Source: Notolepis coatsorum
Lineage: Eukaryota; Chordata; Actinopteri; Aulopiformes; Paralepididae
Assembly: GCA_963971535.1 (NCBI GenBank)
Contig: OZ020593.1
Location: forward strand, 37,059,384 to 37,123,383
Reading direction: 5' to 3'
DNA length: 64,000 bases
Made by a program: the position numbers and the translations under genes. The notes beneath the pieces were generated by a model. The model did not search any database. It was not told where the DNA came from and saw only the letters and a program-made list of their open reading frames with translations. Of this stretch, positions 11,425 through 21,722 are shown one piece after another; position 1 is the stretch's first letter; every line of letters begins with the position of its first letter.

Positions 11425-12271
11425 CGTGTATGGTGCATCGTGCGGTTAGAGTTCTAAAGTGACCAGCATCTCCAACGCTTCCTCGTGTTATCTAGAGTCT
11501 TATCCAGGTTGGGCCGACCACATGGCGCTTTCATCCGAGGAGATCTAGGCGAGGACCGAGGGACATGTACACTGGATTACCTACCCGACGACTGCTGAGC
11601 CCTATGCGGCTGGAATATATATTTGCTTTGGTACTGTGATTTGTGGAGCGGATAATCGCCGACGCCTGTGAGTGTTGGATTTACCCCCGAGAGGAGTCAA
11701 GTTGAGTCGGCGCTCAGAGAGACTGAGGTCGCCTAGCTTCTTCTTCATTGTGGAGCTACAGCCTACAAGAGAACCAAGGTGTATTCATCTGCGGATCAAG
11801 AGTCTATTGCACTGTCTTCTGTACTTGAAGTCTCCATAGATATCGTTGACCAGACGGTCTACTACCGACGGCTCTCCTACCCCCCCTACCGGCTTACAAC
11901 CGGGAGGACCCCCTCCAGTATATCCCGCTATATCATTAAGTGTACCATAGATGTAATTCCCTAAGAGCCAGGTTGTATACTTGCTTCCTGCGTAACCAGA
12001 GATTGGACATTCAGTGTTGATTTGCCTACGAGTACTCATTTGCCTTACAAGTGCATTCAAATGATAAATGTAAGATAAATATTCTATGTACCTTTTGCTC
12101 CATTAAATATTTGATTATTACCTTTGACTGGAACCGATTTCATTGTGGAAAGTGTTCATCATATTTAGATATCGTGTACTGTATGGCCAGTAGTTAAAGT
12201 ACATAAAGCGGTAGTGGTTTAATGATACCATACTTATCAATACAGTCAGGGAATTGTACCCCTCAGTTACA
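11425..12271 (+). repeat. BEL/Pao 5' LTR, truncated at its 5' side
   Basis: These 847 bases align without gaps to 19128-19974, and I counted three differences, all transitions. The copy ends ...CAGTTACA. It lacks roughly the first 514 bases of the 3' LTR (18614-19127), including the TATA-like CATATAAATA at 18908. As it stands it has no U3 promoter. Short open frames inside are identical in both LTRs simply because the LTRs are. Confidence 0.85.
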
Positions 12272-12273
12272 AT

Positions 12274-12290
12274 TGGTCCTTCGAGCCGGA
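12274..12290 (+). promoter_or_regulatory. Primer binding site, tRNA-Tyr
   Basis: TGGTCCTTCGAGCCGGA begins two bases after the LTR end. Its complement, TCCGGCTCGAAGGACCA, equals the 3' end of vertebrate tRNA-Tyr(GTA) including CCA, as I recall that tRNA. This site would prime minus-strand DNA synthesis. Confidence 0.75.
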
Positions 12291-12339
12291 GGGTAATTAG
12301 TGTAATATTAATATAGTGGTATTAATATTGAAATGGCCT

Positions 12340-12618
12340 ATGATGAACACTCCACGAAACGGTCCTCCTAAAGTAGAACGCCCGCAGCGTAGACGGCAGC
12401 CACCTCAGTACTTAGAGGATTACCCTGCCAGTATACTACCTAGCCTTCTACAAACGGTAAACGCGGTAAAAGTAGAAAGTAAAATTATGTCCGACCCTAT
12501 CAACCAGGATACCCCGACCACAGAGGCCCTAGTGGGTTCTAATGTAACTGACCAAGCTCACGGTGGGGACCAGGAGGGAACTGACACGACTTTACCCCCG
12601 CCAAGACCGAAGAAGTAG
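12340..12618 (+). CDS. BEL/Pao Gag N-terminus (frame-disrupted)
   Basis: From the ATG at 12340 the frame encodes a basic, proline-rich N-terminus (NTPRNGPPKVERPQRRRQPP, then QYLEDYPASILPSLLQ) as in teleost BEL/Pao Gag proteins. It runs into a stop at 12616-12618. The Gag frame resumes in a different register before the ATG at 12657, with coding-like sequence (PRELREED) just upstream of that ATG. A small indel between about 12580 and 12615 probably broke one continuous Gag. Confidence 0.7.
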   Translation: MMNTPRNGPPKVERPQRRRQPPQYLEDYPASILPSLLQTVNAVKVESKIMSDPINQDTPTTEALVGSNVTDQAHGGDQEGTDTTLPPPRPKK

Positions 12619-12656
12619 TCCCCAGAGAGCTCCGGGAGGAAGACAACCCTCCAGAG

Positions 12657-15600
12657 ATGGAACTCTGCACGGAACAAGATGAGGAGAGCGCCGAGGAGAT
12701 AGAGCTCCAGGACTCCCGGCAGGAGAACGCATCCCCAACGAGTACTGCCAGGAGCGGATCACCTCAACCAGCATCTTCCCCCAGCGAGGCGGACAAGATG
12801 CTGGCACAGGCGTTCCTCGCCAGCCTAGCAGCCTCCACAGAGCGCGATCGGCTCCAAGCACAGACGCTTAGTGAGCGCGAACATTCTACCATGGAAAGAG
12901 AACGCATTCAAGCGCAGCAACGGAGCGACGAAGAGCGTATACGTCTGGAGATGAGACGCCTTCAGACGGAAGAGAATATGGCAAGAGACCGAGCCGACAC
13001 CCAGCGTGCCGCTGCCGGTGCCCAAAGAGAAGCAGAGCGCGACATCGCTCTCACCAAGCGCGAAGCCGAGCGCGACCGATTACAAGCGCAGCTAATGGAG
13101 CAGCTGATCGCCAGGGCAACACCCCCTCCCTCGACACGGGGTTCCAGGGCCTCGTCAAGACACGGGTCAAGGGCACCCTCCCCTAACCGATTAAGCGACC
13201 CTGAGCCCGACCACCAGAGAGAGCCTATACCCCCCTCCGAACTCCTTCCCCGACTGGTCCCAGTGAGACCCAGCTACAAGGAAGGAACAGCGTACACCGC
13301 GGAGAGGCTAAATAGACGACTACAGGATCTAGATGACCTGACAGAGGAAGAAGAGGGAGAGGAGGAGAGTCAAGCCCGACAGCAGCACAGTACTCCACAG
13401 GACCAGGAGGTCCAGTACAGCCCAGGCTATACCCCCGCGGCTCTGCGCTACAGACACCCGACTCTATTCACGGGTGAGCATGACGCACGACCAGTCCCGA
13501 GGAATAGCACCTGGACCAGCGGGCCATGGTACCCTGCCGGTACCAGCCCACCGAGAGGCGTAAGAGGAGACTCGCCTAGGAGGCCTCTCTTCCAACGCTC
13601 ACCGATGTGCCAGCCATCCACGGCGTCATACATTGGCACACCGACGTTTCCAGACTTCACCCATGAGAACCGAGCACAGTACACGGAGCTACGGATGTGC
13701 TTAGAGACAATGATGGTGGATGTAGCTGATGAACGCCACAAGTATGCTATCCTATTGAAGCACCTGAAAGTGCCCAGAGCGCACAACATAGCGCTAGCTT
13801 ATGCCACCTCTACGACCCCATACACCGCGGCTCTAGCAGCACTAGACCAAAGATATGGACGTATATGGGATTACGTAATACAAGAGATATGGCATATTGA
13901 CCGCCTACCCCCCGCAACAGACAATCGCTCACTAGACGACCTGTCTATCAAAGTACAATCCCTGGTAGGGATGCTGGGGGCGCAACGAGAAAAGGGTATG
14001 CACGAACTATACGCAAACTCGAATGTCGAGAGGATTTTAGAGAAGCTGCCGCCCGCCCGACAGGAGCGCTTCAGGCGGCAAAGAGACCACCGTGATCCTA
14101 ACGGTCCCGAGCCATCCCTCCTAGACCTAGCCGACTTCCTGGCGAGAGAAGTCAGCAGCCTACGGTTGGATACGTTCGTGCGGAGCACACCAAGCTCCAG
14201 AGAGGGACCTAGGAGAGCAAACGATGGCCGAAGATTGGTGACTGTCATGCACCAATCAGAATCAGTACCGAGCAGCAAGAACCACAGTACCCCCTCGATG
14301 AAAGAGAAGTGGAAGATGGTGTGCCCGTACTGCGAAAAGGAACACTGGTTGTCACAATGTGACCTGTTCAAGAAGATGACCGCTGAAGAAGTGAGTCACT
14401 GGATAAAGTCCAACAGGCGCTGTTACCGATGTGCGCGCAGTCACATGGCAGCCGAGTGCCGCCTAAAGAAGAGGTGTAGTCGGTGTGACGGAGCCCACCT
14501 AGATGTCCTACACGACAGTAACAGAAGAAAGCCTGCACCATCCAGCAGCACAAAGGCAAGTGTTATGTACATTGACCCCGCTAGCAGCGGGGGCGCCCAG
14601 GTGCTCTTAAAGGTGGTCCGCGTAACACTGAGTTACCAAGATAAGGTCATGGACACTTACGCCGTCCTTGATGACGGGTCAGAGAAGACCCTTCTCCTCG
14701 CGTCCGCTGCGGCCCAGCTGGGGCTGCGGGGGAGCGAAAACCAGATGACGATTCGGACAATAAGAAGAGATCTAAAGACGATAAAGGGCGAGAATGTCTC
14801 CTTCACTATCGCAGCAAGCGGGCAGCCAGAGAGACGGTATAGGATTACTAATGCTTTCACCAGCCAAGAAATAGGACTATCGCAGTACACCTACCCCATC
14901 GCCAAGCTGATGGATAAATATGTGCACCTGCGTCAACTACCTATCCCGCTCATAGACGGTGCCACCCCGACCCTGCTGATAGGCTCCGACCATGCAGACC
15001 TCATAGTCCCGATAGACCGGGTCCATACAGGACCCAGAGGTTGTCCTGCAGCAGTCGAGACCCGCCTAGGATGGACATTACAAGGCCCCCTCGCCAAGTC
15101 TCTTAACCGAACAGCAGCCACTAGCTGCCTCCACTCCAGAGTGACAGAAGAAGACACCACTCTCCTGCAGCATGTCGAGAGGCTATGGACACTAGAGACA
15201 ATGCCCTTTAAGAACGAAAAGAAAGACATTCGTTCTAAGGAAGATATTTACGCTATAGCCCTCCTCGAGCAAGGGACAAAGAGAGTCACAGTCAACGGAG
15301 TGATGAGATACGCAACTCCACTCCTGAGGCGAGAGGGAATGCCCACCTTTCACGCCACAAAAGAAGCGACGGAGCGGTATCTATTGAACACAGAGCGGCG
15401 CCTAGCCAAAGACCCCGCTCAAGAGACTGTGTACCGCGCTGAGATTAACAAGCTAATCACAGCGGGACACATAAAGAAAATTGACATTAAAGAGGCCGAT
15501 CAGACGACCGAATCATGGTACGTGCCGCACCACAAGGTCCACCACAACGGCAAGGATCGTATTGTGTTTAACTGCAGCTACCAGATCGGATCACAAAATC

Positions 15601-18089
15601 TGAATAAAGAGCTCTTGCCCGGCCCAACACTCGGCCCCTCTCTACTAGGCGTGCTACTACGCTTCCGCCAGGACAAGGTGGCTATCAGCGGCGACATCAA
15701 AGGGATGTTCCTGCAGGTGAGACTAGTGGAGGAGGACAAGCCCCTGCTGCGGTTCCTATGGAGAGAGAGGATCGGAGATGAGCACCCAGCCATCTATCAA
15801 TGGGAAGTCCTCCCTTTCGGAACCACATGCAGCCCATGCTGTGCTACGTTTGCACTACAAAAACACGTCGCAGAGGACCCAGCAGCAGATGAAGAGGTCC
15901 GACAAAGTGTGACAAATAGTTTCTACGTGGACAACTGTTTACAAAGCGTCTCGACGCCAGAAGAAGCCGAGGCTCTTCTACTCAAGCTCCGCGCCTCCCT
16001 GATCAAAGGCGGCTTTGATCTCAGGCAGTGGGCCAGCAGCGACCCGCAAGTATTGCGCAGCCTCTCCCCCGAGGACAAGGCAGCGAGCAGCGACACCTGG
16101 ATGGCGACCATCCCAGGAGAAGCCCAAGAAATGACACTAGGACTAGTCTGGCGCTTCAAAACAGACTCGCTCCATTATAGACACAAACCCCTGACCAAGG
16201 AGCAGGGAAGGTCGACGGCAATACCGACCACCAGACGGAGTGTATACAGAACACTCGCCAGACAATATGACCCGTTGGGATGTATTCTACCTTACACCAC
16301 CAGGGCAAAGATGATTGTAAGAGCGCTATGGGACAAGGACCAGGGCTGGGACGATCCCATACCCGAACACCTTGCATCCACATGGAGAGAGTGGGAGACG
16401 GAACTCCGCTCACTCCCAGGTGTTAACATACGCCGCAGCTACTTCCCACCCACAGTGAGGCCAGAGACATGCAAGATGGACCTGCACGTATTCAGCGACG
16501 CCTCCGAAGTAGCCTACGGTTCGGTGGCCTACTTGCGTGCCCGAGAGGAGGGAGGAGAAATACATACTGCTTTCATCCTGGCTCGCTCAAGAATAGCCCC
16601 ACGAAAGCAACAATCTATCCCGCGTCTAGAGCTCTGCGCAGCCCTAGCAGGAGCGCAGCTCGCCACGTTAATCCAACGTGAACTCACCATCCCGGTGCAA
16701 AGAACAATCTTGTGGTCAGACTCCACGACAGTACTCACATGGATCCGGTCTGATTCGTGCAGATACAAGGTCTTCGTGGGAGTCAGAGTCACCGAGATTC
16801 AAGAGTTAACAGAAGTAGCGAGCTGGAGGTATGTGGACACCAAACACAACCCAGCTGACGTCATCACCCGGGGAATGTCCCTGGATGACCTCACCCGTCA
16901 CAACCTCTACAGTGACGGACCAGAGTTTCTCAAGCTCCCCGAAGAAGAGTGGCCTACACCCACCCCACGGGAGGCGAGTAAAGAGGAGGCCGAAAACAAG
17001 AAACCTATGTTCTGTGGATTGAACACACTCGTCTCCACAGACCCCGACATAGCCGATTGCCTCACCCTACAGAGTGCGCAGCTAAAGACATTTCTGTGGC
17101 ACCACCCAGAGGTTCAGCCCACGACTGACATTTCAGCAGCTGACTACGAAGAAGCAGAACTTCTTCTACTACAACGAGCCCAGAGAGACTCGTTCCCCGA
17201 TGAGCTAGACTGTCTACAGGGAGCAAAGCCCGTCCCATCAGACAGCAGACTGCTCCACCTAGCCCCCGAGAGCGACGCCCATAGTCTCATCAGAGTGGGT
17301 GGTCGTCTGCGGAGAGCCCCAGACTTACCGGATGACGTCAAGTACCCGATAGTCTTGAACAGCCGACACAAGGTCACAGAGCTGATCATAAAGAAATACG
17401 ACGAGGATGTGCACCACGCAGGGGCAGAGAGAGTCTTCGCGGAGATCAGACGTCGTTATTGGATACTGCAAGGGAGAGAAGCAGTGCGGCGCTTCCAGCG
17501 AACCTGTCTAGACTGTCGTAAGTGGCGAGCCCAGCCCAGTATACCCCGGATGGCTGACCTACCTCCCTGTCGCCTCCGACTCGGCGACAAGCCTTTTCAC
17601 TCCACCGGTATGGACTGTTTCGGCCCGCTGTATATAAAGAAAGGAAGAGGAACCGAGAAGCGGTGGGGTATTGTATTCAAATGCATGACCACCAGAGCGA
17701 TACATATCGAACTCCTTCCAACCATGAGCACAGACTCATTCCTTATGGCCTTCCGAAGATTCACATCACGGAAAGGAAAACCGTCTACATTATTGTCTGA
17801 TCACGGGACAAACTTCAAAGGCGGAGAAAGAGAGCTGAGAGAGAGCTTCCAAGCTATGGGCCCAGAACTTAAGACCCACCTCGCTCCATCCCAGATTGAC
17901 TTCCAGTTTAATCCCCCGAACGCACCTCACTTCGGTGGAACTTGGGAACGAGAAGTACGTTCTATAAAGACAGCCCTGTACGCCGTGCTTGGGGCCCAGA
18001 CCGTGGCGGAAGAAGTCTTAATGACAGTCCTCACGGAGATCGAGGGAGTATTGAACTCAAAGCCCCTCGTTACGTCTCCAGTGATGTAG
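12657..18089 (+). CDS. BEL/Pao Gag-Pol polyprotein
   Basis: 1810 residues are encoded in one frame. In order they are: an acidic start; an Arg/Gln/Glu-rich coiled coil (about 45-165); a DUF1759-like Gag domain (about 337-480); zinc knuckles CPYCEKEHWLSQC, CYRCARSHMAAEC and CSRCDGAHLDVLH (about 555-620); a retropepsin-like protease with VLDDGSEKTLL (about 668); a reverse transcriptase with DIKGMFLQV (about 1012) and FYVDNCLQS (about 1088); an RNase H with FSDASE (about 1278) and LWSDSTTVL (about 1350); and an integrase with an HH-CC zinc site (about 1585-1620) and D-D-E core residues near 1651, 1713 and 1760. The polyprotein would package its RNA, reverse transcribe it and integrate the cDNA. 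The frame ends early at 18089 by a one-base frameshift near 18068. The first Gag segment (12340-12618) is out of register. Confidence 0.92.
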   Translation: MELCTEQDEESAEEIELQDSRQENASPTSTARSGSPQPASSPSEADKMLAQAFLASLAASTERDRLQAQTLSEREHSTMERERIQAQQRSDEERIRLEMRRLQTEENMARDRADTQRAAAGAQREAERDIALTKREAERDRLQAQLMEQLIARATPPPSTRGSRASSRHGSRAPSPNRLSDPEPDHQREPIPPSELLPRLVPVRPSYKEGTAYTAERLNRRLQDLDDLTEEEEGEEESQARQQHSTPQDQEVQYSPGYTPAALRYRHPTLFTGEHDARPVPRNSTWTSGPWYPAGTSPPRGVRGDSPRRPLFQRSPMCQPSTASYIGTPTFPDFTHENRAQYTELRMCLETMMVDVADERHKYAILLKHLKVPRAHNIALAYATSTTPYTAALAALDQRYGRIWDYVIQEIWHIDRLPPATDNRSLDDLSIKVQSLVGMLGAQREKGMHELYANSNVERILEKLPPARQERFRRQRDHRDPNGPEPSLLDLADFLAREVSSLRLDTFVRSTPSSREGPRRANDGRRLVTVMHQSESVPSSKNHSTPSMKEKWKMVCPYCEKEHWLSQCDLFKKMTAEEVSHWIKSNRRCYRCARSHMAAECRLKKRCSRCDGAHLDVLHDSNRRKPAPSSSTKASVMYIDPASSGGAQVLLKVVRVTLSYQDKVMDTYAVLDDGSEKTLLLASAAAQLGLRGSENQMTIRTIRRDLKTIKGENVSFTIAASGQPERRYRITNAFTSQEIGLSQYTYPIAKLMDKYVHLRQLPIPLIDGATPTLLIGSDHADLIVPIDRVHTGPRGCPAAVETRLGWTLQGPLAKSLNRTAATSCLHSRVTEEDTTLLQHVERLWTLETMPFKNEKKDIRSKEDIYAIALLEQGTKRVTVNGVMRYATPLLRREGMPTFHATKEATERYLLNTERRLAKDPAQETVYRAEINKLITAGHIKKIDIKEADQTTESWYVPHHKVHHNGKDRIVFNCSYQIGSQNLNKELLPGPTLGPSLLGVLLRFRQDKVAISGDIKGMFLQVRLVEEDKPLLRFLWRERIGDEHPAIYQWEVLPFGTTCSPCCATFALQKHVAEDPAADEEVRQSVTNSFYVDNCLQSVSTPEEAEALLLKLRASLIKGGFDLRQWASSDPQVLRSLSPEDKAASSDTWMATIPGEAQEMTLGLVWRFKTDSLHYRHKPLTKEQGRSTAIPTTRRSVYRTLARQYDPLGCILPYTTRAKMIVRALWDKDQGWDDPIPEHLASTWREWETELRSLPGVNIRRSYFPPTVRPETCKMDLHVFSDASEVAYGSVAYLRAREEGGEIHTAFILARSRIAPRKQQSIPRLELCAALAGAQLATLIQRELTIPVQRTILWSDSTTVLTWIRSDSCRYKVFVGVRVTEIQELTEVASWRYVDTKHNPADVITRGMSLDDLTRHNLYSDGPEFLKLPEEEWPTPTPREASKEEAENKKPMFCGLNTLVSTDPDIADCLTLQSAQLKTFLWHHPEVQPTTDISAADYEEAELLLLQRAQRDSFPDELDCLQGAKPVPSDSRLLHLAPESDAHSLIRVGGRLRRAPDLPDDVKYPIVLNSRHKVTELIIKKYDEDVHHAGAERVFAEIRRRYWILQGREAVRRFQRTCLDCRKWRAQPSIPRMADLPPCRLRLGDKPFHSTGMDCFGPLYIKKGRGTEKRWGIVFKCMTTRAIHIELLPTMSTDSFLMAFRRFTSRKGKPSTLLSDHGTNFKGGERELRESFQAMGPELKTHLAPSQIDFQFNPPNAPHFGGTWEREVRSIKTALYAVLGAQTVAEEVLMTVLTEIEGVLNSKPLVTSPVM

Positions 18090-18520
18090 CAGATGTTGAC
18101 CCAGTCACCCCCAACACACTCTTGATGGGGCGGCTGGACCCCGCGCTACCCCAGACAATGTACAGGCCTGAAGAAGCGAACGGCCGAAGAATGTGGAGGT
18201 ACAGTCAAGTATTGGCTGACAAGTTTTGGAACAGCTTCCTACTCCACTACCTACCGTCTCTACAGACCCGCCAGAAATGGGTGAAAGAGAGAGACAATTT
18301 GACAGAAGGAACAGTCGTCATGATTATCGACCAGTCACTACCCCGAGCTATGTGGCCGGCTGGCCGCGTAAGCAAAGTGATCACCGGTGCCGATGGAAAG
18401 GTCCGAGCAGCTGAAGTGCTCGTCCAAGGGCGGACCTACACCCGACCCGTGGCGAGGCTAATAGAACTGCCAAGGCTCCCCGATACTATCGATGACGACC
18501 ATGACCCCATGACTTTGTGA
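18070..18520 (+). CDS. BEL/Pao integrase C-terminus (shifted frame)
   Basis: A second frame carries VADVDPVTPNTLLMGRLDP, KFWNSFLLHYLPSLQTRQKW and VMIIDQSLPRAMWPAGRV. This is the DUF5641-type C-terminal region that follows the integrase core in BEL/Pao Pol. It continues the upstream polyprotein after an apparent single-base deletion near 18068, so this copy would not make a complete integrase. Confidence 0.85.
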
Positions 18521-18613
18521 ACTGACTGACCCTCACAGCGGACATTGAGTAGTGGACAGTGCGGTTAATCTGTCTCTGCTTAGCTAATTAGGTGGGACTA
18601 ATTAGGGTGCGGC

Positions 18614-19974
18614 TGTTACGAAGGATCAGATTAAACCGAATATATATATTTATTTATGGATATATATTGAATAGTATTTGTATGTCGTTTGATATCCCTT
18701 GTATATTCCTTGTACATATACACGGAATATCCCTTTAGCCTACTATAGCCCATAATAGTTCATTCTCTTATTGGACAAAGGACCAGGCGCCAGGGGACCA
18801 GCCCCTGGCGTCAAGTTCAAAGGTACCGACGAGACATGTCCGTACTAGCCCCGGCTCCGCTCAGGGATACGGCTACCGAAATGAGAGTGGCACTATTTGT
18901 TCACCGTGCATATAAATATGGCGCAAGTAAATGTAGAAGTCCCTTACCCTTCTTCCCAACTTAGTAACAGAACGTGAAGCCTCACCCACGATACGACGTG
19001 CGGTGAAGTATGGCCTGTTTGGCCTTAGAATAGCATTGAGACCTCGTGCGAATTAATAACTGAATTGTCAGAGTTTGGCACTGTACCGTCGAGTGCGACG
19101 TATTTCTATCGAGTAATAATAGTCTATCGTGTATGGTGCATCATGCGGTTAGAGTTCTAAAGTGACCAGCATCTCCAACGCTTCCTTGTGTTATCTAGAG
19201 TCTTATCCAGGTTGGGCTGACCACATGGCGCTTTCATCCGAGGAGATCTAGGCGAGGACCGAGGGACATGTACACTGGATTACCTACCCGACGACTGCTG
19301 AGCCCTATGCGGCTGGAATATATATTTGCTTTGGTACTGTGATTTGTGGAGCGGATAATCGCCGACGCCTGTGAGTGTTGGATTTACCCCCGAGAGGAGT
19401 CAAGTTGAGTCGGCGCTCAGAGAGACTGAGGTCGCCTAGCTTCTTCTTCATTGTGGAGCTACAGCCTACAAGAGAACCAAGGTGTATTCATCTGCGGATC
19501 AAGAGTCTATTGCACTGTCTTCTGTACTTGAAGTCTCCATAGATATCGTTGACCAGACGGTCTACTACCGACGGCTCTCCTACCCCCCCTACCGGCTTAC
19601 AACCGGGAGGACCCCCTCCAGTATATCCCGCTATATCATTAAGTGTACCATAGATGTAATTCCCTAAGAGCCAGGTTGTATACTTGCTTCCTGCGTAACC
19701 AGAGATTGGACATTCAGTGTTGATTTGCCTACGAGTACTCATTTGCCTTACAAGTGCATTCAAATGATAAATGTAAGATAAATATTCTATGTACCTTTTG
19801 CTCCATTAAATATTTGATTATTACCTTTGACTGGAACCGATTTCATTGTGGAAAGTGTTCATCATATTTAGATATCGTGTACTGTATGGCCAGTAGTTAA
19901 AGTACATAAAGCGGTAGTGGTTTAATGATACCATACTTATCAATACAGTCAGGGAATTGTACCCCTCAGTTACA
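18614..19974 (+). repeat. BEL/Pao 3' LTR
   Basis: The last 847 bases (19128-19974) match the 5' LTR. I place the start at TGTTACGAAGG (18614), because this is a usual BEL LTR beginning and the LTR then runs TG...CA. The U3 part contains a stem-loop (CGCCAGGGGACCAGCCCCTGGCG) and a TATA-like CATATAAATA at 18908. No convincing polypurine tract was found before 18614, so the left boundary is an inference. Confidence 0.65.
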
Positions 19975-20268
<294 letters not shown>

Positions 20269-20376
20269 TGACTTTTGATGTTCTTTATTAAAACATGTCA
20301 ACTAACAACAGTCAGTAGAGACACAAAAATCTCACGGCATCTTCATAAAAACAACACACGCACCCACACACTCACC

Positions 20377-20508
<132 letters not shown>

Positions 20509-21629
20509 CCAAAGACTTCCTTCAGCACATAAAAACCACTTGACCTTCAAATGCATATGTTCAGCCCCTCCTCCCCCACAGTACACATTGCATTCCCCAA
20601 TCCCCAAGCATTCACGAACGCATCAACATTATGTCTCAGTGAGAAATACATGAACTCTAATCTAAGGCGTGCAGAAATCATACCCCTCAACATAGGCACC
20701 GATTCCGTAGGACCAACACCCTTGATCATATTCCTACGGGTCAGCCAAATGGCTAACTTAGCCTGCCCGTAAACAAAGTTCAGTAAAACGCTCACAACCT
20801 TGTTACGTAATGAATATGTTTGGCCCTATTAATCCTTTGACACTTTAGGAAAACATGGGTTACAGTCTCAGATACTCCGCAAAAGGGGCACCCATCACCC
20901 ACCCCTGGATCCACCCGAGCCAGGAACCGATTCGTTGCCAACACCCCATGCGCTATCCTCCACTGTAGGTCCCCTGACCTCTTAGGCAGTGGCTGTTTGT
21001 AAAAAACCCTCCACCTAAAGCTAGCTGCTGCCATCACCCAGCACCCCCTGCCACTGATGCTGCCTGACGTCCTGTAGGGACCTGATGTTTCTGACCTTCA
21101 TGCATGTTATGTTCAGAGCCTTGCCACCTGCCAGGCTAAACTGCCCCAAGCTGGGGGTGGAAAAGGACAGTAACCCTCCCCCCTCCTGCCAGACCCCATT
21201 CTCTGCCGATACCTGCAATGCAGGGAACTCCAGCACCTGCCCGCCCTGTGGCATCACTGTGCGGTCTCTGACATAATCCGGCAGAACCCCCAGCACTTCT
21301 CTGATAAACCCTTCCAGCAGTCTCAGAGATGTTATTCCAGTCTGAAGCGAAAGCTCCTGAGGGGTCTTCCACTCCCCTCTCTCTGGCGATAGTAAATGTG
21401 AACGTTTTCTGATGCCCCCTCCCATGAGCCGCTGTCTCAGGGTGACAGAACGCACCGCCTCTAGGGGGAACAAAGTGTTATAGAAAAGAGGCTCCTCCCA
21501 TACCCACGGTCCTTGTGCCTCATCCTCCACCCGAGTCTTTCTCAGCAGCCGCCAAGCCCTCAGCACCGACAGGTAGAAATCCGAGACCCCCACAGTGCTC
21601 AACTCCTCCAGTTCCATCAGGAACAACTG

Positions 21630-21722
21630 TTTCAAGTTTCAAGTTTCAAGTTTCTTTAATAGTTGTCATACAGAAGTACAGAATACTTTCATACAAAATG
21701 CTTCTTACTGTTACGCTCCAGA
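21630..21722 (-). mobile_element. Very short L2/Rex1-type LINE 3' tail inside the Tx1-like ORF
   Basis: These 93 bases match the last part of the LINE at 31766-35612, including the (TTTCAAG)n tail. They interrupt the Tx1-like ORF. Removing them with one copy of the flanking CTG (21627-21629 and 21723-21725) joins LDLQ directly to LFLMEL in frame. This is an extremely 5'-truncated insertion. Confidence 0.8.

Noticed and set aside
11785..12060. Minus-strand 91-codon frame identical at 19488-19763
   Set aside because: It is identical because both copies are LTR sequence; no motif supports a protein.
15921..15938. YVDN instead of YVDD in the BEL/Pao reverse transcriptase as an inactivating mutation
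   Set aside because: FYVDNCLQS is, as far as I recall, the usual form in teleost BEL/Pao elements, so it is not evidence of loss of function.
12657..18520. Endogenous retrovirus
   Set aside because: No envelope gene; Gag, protease, RT and C-terminal domains are those of BEL/Pao retrotransposons.
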